DNA of 64,000 bases, from contig JAMXDE010000008.1 of the NCBI GenBank assembly GCA_026770025.1, forward strand, positions 2,666,001 to 2,730,000, read 5' to 3'. Each line of letters begins with the position of its first letter. Position 1 is the first letter of the stretch. Below, one piece after another: positions 11,212 to 21,488 of this stretch. The position numbers and the translations under genes are program-made. The notes under the pieces are model-generated. The model was given only the letters and a program-made list of their open reading frames with translations, was not told where the DNA came from and made no database searches. This stretch comes from Craspedostauros australis (taxonomy: Eukaryota; Bacillariophyta; Bacillariophyceae; Mastogloiales; Achnanthaceae).

Positions 11212-12227
11212 CTTGGAAGTGATCTGAATTGTGGGCTTGTGGTAAGCACCATCAATGCAGCAGATGCTACGGACATGGCAGCACACACAACTTGATCAAC
11301 ACGGAGCATGGCATCACACAATTGATCGATCGACTGTCGAATCAATTCAAACAATCGAGGTAGGAGCAACGTAAGAACCTACTGGAAGCGCTGCAGACTG
11401 TCGCATCCATCATTGGCTCTTTCAAGCAGCGAAACACACAGAATAGAACAAGCTGCCTCGTACATGACGACATGAGCTGCCAAGTTCCTCTTTGATTCAG
11501 CGTTGGCTTCACTCGTGGCTTCCATTTGCCTTCCGTGGGAGCACAGTCGGATTGGGTGAGCGTGATGGCATTTGGGGGGCAAATTCAACTTCATGTGGAT
11601 GAGTCCGCCAACTCTCAATGATTTCCTCATGTCTCGATAGTTCTGCATTTCCACTCCGACAACAACAAAATAGGAACCGACGGAAGCGTTTTTCGCGGGG
11701 CAAGTACCGTGAATTCTCCGACAAAAGCGTGTCTCAATTCCCACGCATGAGCCAGTATCAATTCACGTAGAAATCAGATTTAGGTTCAGTCGGAGTTACG
11801 ACTGCTCCGGATCTCATTCCGACGGTTTCTAAAGCGTTATTTTTGATAGATATTCTAGTCTTGTCGGAGAAAAACTGCGAAAAACATAGTTCGCGTCGGA
11901 CACATAAAGCCTACTTGTCGGATGTGTTTTTGGGGCATGCGTGCAAAACGGGTTCTCGTCATACTATCACGATCGCGTGATCCCGGAATCAATCATGCCA
12001 ATGGCACGTTGATCTCGTGATGAGACAATCGGGGTCGTGGGCGCGCGTTGATGGGTTCAACGGCTCTCCAACCTGATGCTGACGCGCACAACTGGCCCGA
12101 GCGTGTTGACTTGGCCACCCACACGAACATGATTCGAATCCAGCGCCACATCCCTCACGACAAAAATCGCCTCTGCGATTCCGAGATTGCCACAGGAAGA
12201 AATCCAATGACGTGAAATCGGTGCACG

Positions 12228-12269
<42 letters not shown>

Positions 12270-12587
12270 CCTCACTCTCATTCTCGTCCTCTTCTTGATG
12301 CAACACATGATCAACATCACACCAGCCCGAACCTCGGTATGCACATCCCATCATGGCACAGCCTCGTCCCCGCAACCAGAGCCAAAGTGGGGTAAATCGG
12401 GCGAAGCAAGTCTTCTCCGACAACAATTCAAGTGGAGGGGCACGAACAGTGTTGGGCCAGCACAAGCATCCACAAGCAAAAGCTGGCAGCAGTTTGCTTG
12501 AGAGCAACAACAAGGCACAGCACATCGAATGGCAGGGACTGCCACTACCACATCTCTCTACGACAGCCTTCATTCTACAGCAAAGCG
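11212..12587. promoter_or_regulatory. Divergent intergenic region of transposon B with end-like boxes
   Basis: This lies between the companion gene and the transposase. Several TCCGAC/GTCGGA boxes occur between about 11670 and 11935, matching the boxes in the terminal repeats. The block 11861-11900 (TTGTCGGAGAAAAAC...GTCGGA) resembles a whole terminal repeat, and about 11673-11724 resembles one in the other orientation. A (TC)n-(AC)n microsatellite lies at about 12228-12268. The region probably contains both promoters and possibly transposase-binding sites. Confidence 0.5.
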
Positions 12588-13578
12588 ATGGTGAATGGCA
12601 TCTACGACAATCGGTATGGAATCGGCAGCGTCCAAGACTTCCTCGATCTGGCACGGCACATCCTCCTCACCCCTGGGCAGTGCATCACCAATCTGCAGAG
12701 CCGGGCAGATACATTCGGAAAAGACTTTGCCGTTGCATTTGGGGTTTCTCCCCATCTCTGCGCTCTTCTTTGGGAGCACACACAGCGCATACAGCCTTTG
12801 CGCCCGATACATCTTCTCTGGAGCTTGTACTACATGCGGCACTACCCATCTGTGCGCATGGCATGCCTGTTTCTCAGAACAACAGACAAAACACTCAAGC
12901 TGCATGTGTGGCAAGCCATCAAGGCTGTCGCAGCCCTGAAGAACGAAGTGGTAAGTCAATGCGAGTGCTTGTGGTTTCACAGTTCAATTCGATATCTCAC
13001 AAGCTCATCCATTTGCGCCGATTGTTCCCCTTTGACACTACTCTGGATAGATTGTCTGGAACGCTAGATACCAGGGGGATAAGAACAGGACATGCCTTGT
13101 CACTGTGGATGGCACGGATTTTTCAATCAACGAACCAAGCCCATTCGACCGCAAGTGGTACTCCCACAAGTTCAAGTCGGCCGGAATCAGGTACGAGATT
13201 GCAGTCTCCATCCAGAGGGGAGATATTGTCTGGATGAATGGTCCATTCCCTTGCGGACGGTATCCAGACTTGAGGATCTTCCGCTCTCTATTGAAAGAAT
13301 ACTTGGATGAAGGTGAAATGGTGGAAGCTGATCGTGGGTACCGTGGCGATGATGCTGTCCGCACTTCAGATGACTATGTTACAGAGGCGGAGAAGCATGC
13401 CAAAAGCCAGGCTCGTGCGCGTCACGAGACAGTGAATGGCCGCTTCAAGACGTGGAAGATCTTGCAGAATCGTTTCCGGAACGACCTCATGTTACACAAG
13501 CATGTGATGAAAGCGGTGGTCACCATCACACAGCTTCAAATCGAACATGGGAGCTCCCTATTCCAAGTGCAGTACTAG
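12588..13578 (+). CDS. PIF/Harbinger transposase (DDE_Tnp_4-like), two exons
   Basis: Exons are 12588-12950 and 13051-13578, with a 100-base intron having donor GTAAGT and acceptor GATAG, joined in phase. Exon 1 holds a helix-rich region (FGVSPHLCALLWEH..., HLLWSLYYMRHYPS). Exon 2 begins IVWNARYQG and carries the catalytic core: D in VTVDGTDFSI, D in CGRYPDLRIF and E in RHETVNGRFKTW, plus EADRGYRGDD. This matches the DDE_Tnp_4 pattern of PIF/Harbinger. From the first in-frame ATG (12588) it is only 296 residues. The frame is open back to 12432, and a short upstream exon with ATG at 12353 is possible, so the true N-terminus is uncertain. Confidence 0.8.
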
Positions 13579-14588
13579 TCCACAGATATGCCTCAAAAAT
13601 GTTGGAGAACTCGTGATCTCAAACGCAGCCTCTGGCATGGAGAGCGAGATTAAATTCCATGAAATAAACAAGTAGTAACTTAGTGCACCTTCACTGTTGC
13701 AATATAGCTGTCATTGAATGTACCATGGCCTTGCCGAGTAGTCACACCATGCCTTTCTGAAACTGCGAAGTGAGGCGACAATTATTGGAAGAGTTGGACG
13801 CGAACGAGCACGAAGCACAGAATAGCACCGTAACGATGTTGCCATTTGTGACGGATATGACGAGAGATTTTCTCGCAGCCCAATCAAGCACAATGGACAG
13901 CCAAGGGGAACCAACAAAGACGCCACCATTTCCATAGAGTACGCATGGCGTTCCTTTGTTTTCAAAGCTGTATGACCCAGCAATGTGAGCGTGTGGACCC
14001 GACATATGCTGGGCGCCGTGCACTTGCATGATATAGACAAGCTATGGCTGGACAAGGTATGCGCCGGCCGTCGGCTTCAATTTCAATTCATTCAACAGGG
14101 ATTCGTATTCAATCAACCTTGATCCATGACTTCCCTTGGGTCTGCGGTTGTGAACATCGCAACAAAACGAATGAGAGAGATAGTAGGAGTATGGTGGCAT
14201 GGCGACTGAGAGCTTGTTGGAAGTCGGACCAGCTGGGGTTTGTGTTGCATCTACATTCTGCGATGCTGTCATGAGATCCCTCACAGCCAGCACCACAGGC
14301 AATCCTTCTGTTACAATCCAGTTGTATGGCATCGTTGAGAAGGTCAATGGTATTGGTCAGGAACAGTAGTCACAGCTCATATTCTGGGTGATGACTTGAT
14401 CTTCTCTGTGGCAGTTGATGTCGTGCTGTGATGAATTGAGACAAGCCAAAAGCGGCGCACCACCACATCAACGAAAATGCCGCTTGTGATGTTCCAGCCA
14501 TCACGAGAAAATGAGATCCACGCAGGAACAACAGAAGCGCCACCACCACAAGAACCCGCCGTTGTTGTTGGGGACACAGCAACCAGTC
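13579..14588. other. Transposon B interior, unresolved minus-strand ORFs
   Basis: On the minus strand, frames at 14347-14042 and 14029-13742 read like protein in places (for example TPCVLYGNGGVFVGSPWLSIV), but they are short, in different frames and without recognisable domains. They may be exons of a third gene or a decayed captured gene. Confidence 0.3.
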
Positions 14589-14993
14589 TGCCTTATGCCA
14601 GCAGACGATTGAGGGATAATTGTAGATTATGATTACCTTCCTTCCTTCTTGCCTCCACCTGCTCTACTTTGCGTTACTCCACAAGTAGCGCACTCTGCCA
14701 TGCCGTCTCTGCTTACTCCGTGCCTGTTCCAAGAACCACGCCTGAATTCCAAACCTGCGCCACCTGGTCGCTCATTTACTTGCTTCCATGTTTTGGCATC
14801 AAGTTTGGTGGTGGCATGTTTTCCATATGTTGGCCCTGCAGTTACGACTGAGTTGAGTCTCGCATGGTTGGACTCGACTGACTGGTCTCAGTCACGGACG
14901 TTACCGGACTTGATCCAGTGCTGGCAACAGTAGATACATGACTGGACTCAATTGGGAGACTAGGATATTCTAGCTAGTTATCAGTCTAGGTCA
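14589..14993 (-). repeat. 3' LTR of the gypsy element
   Basis: A 405-bp direct repeat of 19441-19845. The 94-codon frame inside it occurs identically in both LTRs and is not a gene. Confidence 0.95.
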
Positions 14994-15011
14994 TTCGCTT
15001 CCCGATGGGCA

Positions 15012-18000
15012 CTACTCGAAGAACGGGGTGATCCGGCGTATGTTGATGCGCTCGGTGATGATACCCTTTCGGACTAGGAGTGTCCCATTCGTAAAGACTT
15101 CCTTGACGGTGAACGGTCCTTCCCGTGGCTGTGCCATCTTGGGTAGGAGTCCAGGCTTCGTCACGAGTACCTTGTCTCCAATTTTATACTTGTGCGCAAT
15201 GCGCTTGGAGTTCTCCCTATTGTTGGAGCGGTTGATTGCTTCTTGCTTGCGCTTGGCTATGTGAGCCCAATCAACCTTGAAGCGCACTGGAAGGAGCATA
15301 TCGCGACCAAACACCAACTGTCCGGGTGTGGCCTGGAGAGTAGTGTGGTACGTTGTGCGTACTGCATATGCCACTGCTGTGAGGAATGGTTCCCACGGTT
15401 GCGTTCCACTATGTTCCTGCTTGTCAAGCTGGAACGTCCGGAATGCATCTCCCAGCACTTGGTGAATGCGTTCTAGTATTGCATTCCCTTGTGGGTTATG
15501 GCTAGTGGTAGTTTTCTTCTTGATGCCGAAGTTGTCGCACATCGTCGAGAACAGTAGCTTGAATTCGCTTCCATTATCAAATCCACATTGGCTGGGCCGT
15601 GGATAGCGTGCGAGCCATTGGCTGTCGAATGCTCTTTGAGTCTCTGCACTGTTTGGTTTGTTGATTGCGGCGATCTCGAACCATCCTGTTGCGGGGTCGA
15701 TCATCGTCATTGCTCTCATCTCATGCTTCTGCTTGGATGGAGTGGTGATGGTGTATGGTCCAATAAGGTCGACATTGACCCGTTCCCATGGGTTGGTCTC
15801 TGCTTGCTTTGCAGGGAGGTGGCCATACTTCTTTCGATTCTTCTTTGATAGTTGGCATTGTTTGCAGGACTTGCAGTGGTCAGCGATCTCTGCCTTCAGT
15901 CCGGGCCAATAGAACAGTTGTCTAATGGTTGCCTCCATCCGGGTTTGCCCGGGATGTACCAGATAGTGGTGATACCACTCGGTTATTCGTGCACGTAAGC
16001 CTTTTGGTACAAATATCTTGTCCTTGTAATGTATGAGGGGGACTCCTTCGACATTCTTTGTCGTGTAGTCTGTGTTGCTATTAGTTTTCATGTGTTGTTG
16101 CAATATCTTATCTTTTTGTTGGTACTTCTGGACTGTTGTTGGTTTCATTGGGAATTCCGCACTCTCAGTCTCTGTTGTGGACATGTATGATAGTGGGGTT
16201 CTTTCTTCCTCGGTAGTGTTGGACACATCGTCGTCACGATGTTCCATTGGGAGGCGTGAGAGGGCATCTGCCACCACATTGTTCTCTCCCTTCACATGGA
16301 CCACAGTGGGTCCGTATTCTTCCAGTAGTATTCGCCATCGCTGGAGTCGGTTAGACGATAGCGGCTTGTACAGCAGATTGAGATGATCTGTGTGTATTGT
16401 TACTTGCTGACCAAGGAGAATGTTGTTGAATGCTTTCAGTGTTTCGACTATACTTAGCAGTTCTTTCTCTCCTGTGGTGTATCTAGTTTGGGCAGCATTT
16501 AGTTTGCGAGTATAGAATGCCAAGGGTTTCCCTTCTTGAGCAATCACTCCACCAAGTTGGTAGTCACTCGCATCCGCATGCACATGGAACTCCTTGGAGA
16601 AGTCCGGGTATGCTAGAGCTGCTTCTCGCATCACCATTTGTTTGGCTTCGCAGAATGCTACTTGTTGCGCTTTGCCCCAGTGCCATTTCGTATTCTTGGC
16701 TGCGAGGGTCGTGAGTGGCGCTAAGGTGTGGCTCCTACGCTTCCACATATCGCGGTAGTAGTTAATCATGCCTAAGAAACGTCTTAGTTGTCGTTTATTC
16801 GACGGCGGCAGCACTCGCTGTATCGCTTCCACTTTCTTGGGCTGTGGCTCTAGACCGCGTTGGGTCAGGTGATACCCGAGGTAGTCTAGTTCTTTCATCA
16901 TGAAGAACGACTTGCGCAGGTTAACGGCGAATCCGGCCTCTTGGAGGCGGACGAGCACCACATGACATTTCGACAAGTGATCCTCGTCACTGTCATTGGT
17001 GTCCGAGAGCACCAAAATGTCATCAAGGTAGACCAAGGCAAATTCGAGGTCACCAAGCAACTCGTTCATGATGCGCTGGAAAATATCTGGAGCTGTGGAG
17101 ATGCCCATTGGCAGCTTCTTATACCTATACTTGCCCCACGGCAGCACCGTGGTACACAGATTTTGGCTGGGGACGTCCAGCGGAATGTGGTAGTAACCCA
17201 TGGACAAATCAAATGCTGTCGCGTATTTGAACTGTTCCAATTTCTGGAGCATGTCCTGTATTTTTGGTAATGGGTACGGCCTTCGTTTAAGGTGTTTGTT
17301 GAGCTCGCGAAAGTCCGTGAGTACTCGCACATCACCGGTCTTCTTTGGTTGGATGAAACTGGGCGCTGCCCAGTCACTGTTGGAGAACTTCTCCCACACA
17401 CCAATGCTCTCAAAGCGTTTGCTCTCTTTCTTTGTCACTTGTTCATATGCCTTTGGAACAGGGAATGCCTTGCCATGGAATGGCTTGGCCCCTGCCTTGA
17501 GCTCTAGACGAACAGGTTTGATCTTCAACGTACCAAGTCCTCCTTTGAAGGTCTGTGGTGTCCGTTGCAAGGTAGCCAGCAATTGTTGTTGCTGTGACCG
17601 GTTGAGGTGGTTCAGTTGGGACACATAGGTGTCTAGTGCGATCTCACTATAGTCTGCATCCATGATACGCTTCTGTCTATCTTCTGCTTGATTGAGTAGT
17701 GTAGACTGCATTGCGACATGGTATGCGACATCCAACGCTTCCTTGTTGGTCAGCACCCCTCTGTTCTTCATTGGAATGGTGACGTTGTCCCATGTCATGG
17801 AGTTCATGGAGAACGACAAGTCGATTCCAAGCTCATGCATGAGATCGGTCCCAACGATCATGTCGTACTGGGACTGTTGGGCTTGTGTCGTTTCATCGAC
17901 GTGCATTGTCCACCGTATGGACTTGCGCCCGTGGAACTCGGGCAGCACGAACTGCATCATAGCTAGGCTCGATGTGCAGAAACTGCCACCCATGGTCTTC

Positions 18001-19367
18001 CATTTGGTCACCCCATCCCCATTCTTCAATGTTCGTGGGGCAAACTCACGCAGTACCAAGCAGCTGGATGTACCAGAATCCAACAGTATGCGGAGCTGGG
18101 CTATGTTGCCTGCTCTATTCACGGCCTCACCGATCACTTCGGTGGACGCATGATGCTGCTTTCGCTTCTTTGCCTTTCTACTAGCCAGGCTATAGCAGGT
18201 CGCATCACTGACTAAAGTAGTCATGGGATAGTTGGTTGAGTCACTGCTAGTAGAGCTGTTATCACTATTGGCTTGCTGCAACTGGCGCAAGTAGTTGGCA
18301 TTTTCGTCGTCCTCATCGGAGATACGGCGTTTCTTCTTCTTGGTGCGCTTGCTTGGCAGGGAGCTGACAAGTTGGTTGAACACCTCTTGGGTCAAGACCA
18401 CGTTGAGGCTCTCATCGTTCTTGCCAGGACTCTTTTTGCCCTTGTATGGAACGCGCCACCCACTTGGGCGACTGTCCGCGTTCTTTGGGTCATTCCAGCA
18501 CTCGCTGGTATTATGCCCAATTCGGCTGCATCTTCCACACTTTGGTGGGGCATCGCCGCTATCGCGGTTCTTGCGCTTATTGTTGCGGTCGTTGCGCCCT
18601 TTGTTGCTCCGGTTGCCACGCAAGCCCTTCTCGGCCTTCTTGCCCTTTTTGGCACTGTGGTTCTTCTTTGCCGGGCGGCAGCTATTTGCCACGTCGAGGA
18701 GACGGCGGTAGAGGTCCTCAAAGGAGTGCTCATACACCTGGTACCCGCTTTGGAGCAGGGCACGGCAGTACTCCTCTGGGCTTGCACGATCCAGGATCTC
18801 CACCAACTCGAAGTCAGGGAAGGACGCAGCGACATTGCCATTGCCTGGGCTTGGCATGAATGGGAGGTATTGATTGAGCTCCAGCAGCCGCGCACGGAAG
18901 GCAGACAGCTCACCATGGTCGTACTTTGCGTACTGACGCATGTAGTTGCGCTGGCGTCTCCACGCGCTCGATGGGTGTCCGAAGAATGGCACTCCAACTG
19001 CTGCGAGTCCTTCCTTGAGCTTGCGTGCTGCAGCAGCGGCGGTGTTTCCGGGTACGGCTTGGACGGCTGTTGCGAATCGATTCTGCGCGTCTCCCATCAG
19101 TAGGTTGTTCAGGTGCACCATCTTCTGGGTCGCTGTCGTCATGCGCTTCGCAGCCATCAGCGTGTCGAATTCCCGGCGGAAACGGAGCCATTCTTCAGCG
19201 CTTCCGTCATCGAACTTGAGTACTTGAGTCTCCACGGTGTCGGTGTTGGCTGGATCACTTGGATCCTCGTATACGTCCATCTTCACATACATGTTGCGTG
19301 GGTAGGTCCGAGCTTCTTCCTTCTCCCAGTAGAGGACAGGCTCTTGCCCGGGCTTGACTTCAGTCAT
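15012..19367 (-). CDS. Gag-Pol polyprotein of the gypsy element (1451 aa)
   Basis: One open frame with Ty3/gypsy domain order. Gag comes first, with a CCHC zinc knuckle (CGRCSRIGHNTSEC). An aspartic protease follows (LLDSGTSS), then reverse transcriptase with the YLDD box (VYLDDILVLS), RNase H (HADASDYQLGG) and integrase with an HHCC finger (HPGQTRMEATIRQ..., CKSCKQC) and a DDE core (VDLIGPY, FDNGSEFK, NAILERIHQ). Protease before RT-RH-IN is diagnostic of gypsy and excludes copia. Gag and Pol are in one frame, so no frameshift signal is needed. The element looks whole. Confidence 0.95.
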   Translation of the reverse strand: MTEVKPGQEPVLYWEKEEARTYPRNMYVKMDVYEDPSDPANTDTVETQVLKFDDGSAEEWLRFRREFDTLMAAKRMTTATQKMVHLNNLLMGDAQNRFATAVQAVPGNTAAAAARKLKEGLAAVGVPFFGHPSSAWRRQRNYMRQYAKYDHGELSAFRARLLELNQYLPFMPSPGNGNVAASFPDFELVEILDRASPEEYCRALLQSGYQVYEHSFEDLYRRLLDVANSCRPAKKNHSAKKGKKAEKGLRGNRSNKGRNDRNNKRKNRDSGDAPPKCGRCSRIGHNTSECWNDPKNADSRPSGWRVPYKGKKSPGKNDESLNVVLTQEVFNQLVSSLPSKRTKKKKRRISDEDDENANYLRQLQQANSDNSSTSSDSTNYPMTTLVSDATCYSLASRKAKKRKQHHASTEVIGEAVNRAGNIAQLRILLDSGTSSCLVLREFAPRTLKNGDGVTKWKTMGGSFCTSSLAMMQFVLPEFHGRKSIRWTMHVDETTQAQQSQYDMIVGTDLMHELGIDLSFSMNSMTWDNVTIPMKNRGVLTNKEALDVAYHVAMQSTLLNQAEDRQKRIMDADYSEIALDTYVSQLNHLNRSQQQQLLATLQRTPQTFKGGLGTLKIKPVRLELKAGAKPFHGKAFPVPKAYEQVTKKESKRFESIGVWEKFSNSDWAAPSFIQPKKTGDVRVLTDFRELNKHLKRRPYPLPKIQDMLQKLEQFKYATAFDLSMGYYHIPLDVPSQNLCTTVLPWGKYRYKKLPMGISTAPDIFQRIMNELLGDLEFALVYLDDILVLSDTNDSDEDHLSKCHVVLVRLQEAGFAVNLRKSFFMMKELDYLGYHLTQRGLEPQPKKVEAIQRVLPPSNKRQLRRFLGMINYYRDMWKRRSHTLAPLTTLAAKNTKWHWGKAQQVAFCEAKQMVMREAALAYPDFSKEFHVHADASDYQLGGVIAQEGKPLAFYTRKLNAAQTRYTTGEKELLSIVETLKAFNNILLGQQVTIHTDHLNLLYKPLSSNRLQRWRILLEEYGPTVVHVKGENNVVADALSRLPMEHRDDDVSNTTEEERTPLSYMSTTETESAEFPMKPTTVQKYQQKDKILQQHMKTNSNTDYTTKNVEGVPLIHYKDKIFVPKGLRARITEWYHHYLVHPGQTRMEATIRQLFYWPGLKAEIADHCKSCKQCQLSKKNRKKYGHLPAKQAETNPWERVNVDLIGPYTITTPSKQKHEMRAMTMIDPATGWFEIAAINKPNSAETQRAFDSQWLARYPRPSQCGFDNGSEFKLLFSTMCDNFGIKKKTTTSHNPQGNAILERIHQVLGDAFRTFQLDKQEHSGTQPWEPFLTAVAYAVRTTYHTTLQATPGQLVFGRDMLLPVRFKVDWAHIAKRKQEAINRSNNRENSKRIAHKYKIGDKVLVTKPGLLPKMAQPREGPFTVKEVFTNGTLLVRKGIITERINIRRITPFFE

Positions 19368-19440
19368 CGTTGTTCGTTGGACGGTTTGGCGGTTGGTTGT
19401 TGTTGAGTACGATGTTCAATCGTAAGGAGTGAATTCACTG

Positions 19441-19845
19441 TGCCTTATGCCAGCAGACGATTGAGGGATAATTGTAGATTATGATTACCTTCCTTCCTTC
19501 TTGCCTCCACCTGCTCTACTTTGCGTTACTCCACAAGTAGCGCACTCTGCCATGCCGTCTCTGCTTACTCCGTGCCTGTTCCAAGAACCACGCCTGAATT
19601 CCAAACCTGCGCCACCTGGTCGCTCATTTACTTGCTTCCATGTTTTGGCATCAAGTTTGGTGGTGGCATGTTTTCCATATGTTGGCCCTGCAGTTACGAC
19701 TGAGTTGAGTCTCGCATGGTTGGACTCGACTGACTGGTCTCAGTCACGGACGTTACCGGACTTGATCCAGTGCTGGCAACAGTAGATACATGACTGGACT
19801 CAATTGGGAGACTAGGATATTCTAGCTAGTTATCAGTCTAGGTCA
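19441..19845 (-). repeat. 5' LTR of the gypsy element
   Basis: A 405-bp direct repeat of 14589-14993. In the element's own orientation it precedes gag, so it should hold the promoter. Confidence 0.95.
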
Positions 19846-20038
19846 CAGTCCCCTCGCAGGGACAGCACCCTCGATCAATCACTTTCGTGAACCAATCCGA
19901 ATCACGAATGAGTCAGCTGAGGAAAAATCCAAATGTCAGTGTTGGGTCGTATTAGTCAATCGGGGATTCTGACTGGCATGTTTGGCAATGGGCTCCGACA
20001 GAAATAACTACATTTTCACTTTTTCCGACAACTCCCTG

Positions 20039-21174
20039 GAACCCGCCCTCCCAAACCACGACTCCAAATCATCCAATGGCTGTACACTGAGGCACAAGCT
20101 GGCAAGAGTGCTTTGGACGGACACTTCGGTTTTGTCTCACGTCAACTCAGGTTGTATGTGGACAGTGCCAGGGACGCAAAGATTGCCACCGAAGGCGATG
20201 TTTTCAAAGTGCTGAAAGCTGCCAACATCAAGGGGACAACAACGCTTCTGTTGGATCTGAGCAGATTGGGACATGCCATCATGTGTGGTGTGGACGGAAA
20301 GGAAAAAGCATTCGCGACCAACCGAGTTTCCGTTCGCGCCACCCATCAAATTGATCTGATTGATGACAAAATCCAGGTCACAGCATCATCGGGCTTGACG
20401 CATCCAGAGACTATCACGCAGGGCAAGATCGACAAGTTCGACATTCTCCACCTCGATGTCACTTGCAATGATGAGGACATCACCGAGGTCTCACCAGCAT
20501 TCGTGATGGATCCACAGAATATCCGCGGCTCACAACCGACTGAGCGACGACACGCAACAGCAACAAACAAGAGCACCACCAAGACGGAAGTGCTCAAACG
20601 CGTCCTCACTTCGCGTGTTCTGGAACCAGCAGCGGCAGCAGCAGAAACGGCAAATTGTGAAGGAAATGCCAAAGTGGACTTCCCTCGATCCATTAGGCAG
20701 GGATGGGCGATCTGCCACCCAGACAAAGCCACCTCACGAAAGAAGGATCCATCAGCACCTCCGACAACCAAGGTACCGTCCATGTCGAAACAAGTGGCGC
20801 AGATTGTGTGCGATGCTGCGATTGCTTGCAGGAACCCAGACACGAGGAGGAGCGCTCATGTGCTTCACGAAGAGCTGATGGCCGGGCCTTTCATGCTTGA
20901 TTGGGAGCAGAGGATCAAGGTGGACATAACGTACCTGAAATGCTTCCTGGCAGCTCCTGACGGTCGAGCGGAGAGATACCTTGAGAACACTGGCTACTTG
21001 GACGACGAGGAGTGCGAAGAGTGCCTGAACGAGATGCATGAACTGCGGATCATGGCATCCAAGGAGAACACTCAAAGCGAAGAAGCGCACGAAGAGCAGG
21101 TTCTGGATGATCGCCCATACGATGGGCAGGACGCTGATGTGATTGATGGCAACCTGCTACCTTCCGATGATTGA
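20039..21174 (+). pseudogene. Split DDE-transposase-like ORF, 3' part
   Basis: After the duplicated CTG the frame resumes as TRPPKPRLQIIQWLY, then TEAQAGKSALDGHFGF, which looks like the third acidic catalytic motif, followed by about 340 residues to the stop at 21172-21174. Later stretches are a variable Ala/Lys-rich linker and a Cys/Glu-rich C-terminus (LDDEECEECLNEMHE). It is in phase with the middle part at 8721 if element B is left out. Alone it has no ATG near its beginning. A SDN triplet visible in another frame at 20,023 belongs to the terminal repeat and is not the catalytic motif. Confidence 0.65.
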
Positions 21175-21488
21175 TCCTGACGACCGCCGCGAGTATGCCA
21201 ACATTATTATATTGCATTCTATTCTACGATACTATACTCCGTGTCACATTGATACTATCAACTTGCAGCATGGCGATATCAACTGCAGTAACTGTGTGTC
21301 CACAGGGATTACGAGAGGAAGCTGTTGTTGGTATGTATAGAGTGGCTCTGATGTTATCGGTTGCTATGATCTTGACATGCACAATGGAACCACCATCGCC
21401 GTGCATCTACTCAATTCGCACATGTGCTTGCTATGTATGGTATGATACACGATTAGAACACTGCGTGCATAAATCCAAATCCAGTCCA

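Larger units (their letters stand above)
14589..19845 (-). mobile_element. Ty3/gypsy LTR retrotransposon, looks whole
   Basis: LTRs of 405 bp lie at 14589-14993 and 19441-19845. They begin TG and end CA and appear identical by eye. A 5-bp target duplication, CAGTC, flanks the element (14584-14588 and 19846-19850). It is inserted in the right part of transposon B. The internal region carries one long gag-pol frame on the minus strand. A purine-rich stretch (minus-strand GGGAAGCGAA) borders the 3' LTR at 14994-15004. Identical LTRs imply a recent insertion. Confidence 0.95.
8722..20035. mobile_element. PIF/Harbinger-like DNA transposon B, carrying a nested LTR element
   Basis: Terminal inverted repeats of about 42 bp start GGAGTTGTCGGAAAA and contain a second TGTCGGA box (8722-8763 and 19994-20035, about 34 of 42 identical). 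The flanks carry a 3-bp duplication, CTG (8719-8721 and 20036-20038). The element encodes a DDE_Tnp_4-type transposase on + and a divergent companion gene on -, the two-gene layout typical of PIF/Harbinger. Without the LTR element and its duplication it is about 6.05 kb. Both genes have clean introns and open frames, so the insertion is young. Confidence 0.85.

Noticed and set aside
14649-14933. A 94-codon ORF found twice (also 19501-19785)
   Set aside because: It lies wholly within the LTRs and is identical only because the LTRs are.
20022-20035. A SDN triplet in frame 2 that looked like the second catalytic motif of a separate transposase copy
   Set aside because: These bases are the terminal inverted repeat of element B (TTTTCCGACAACTCC). 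The true SDN of the interrupted ORF is at about 5820.
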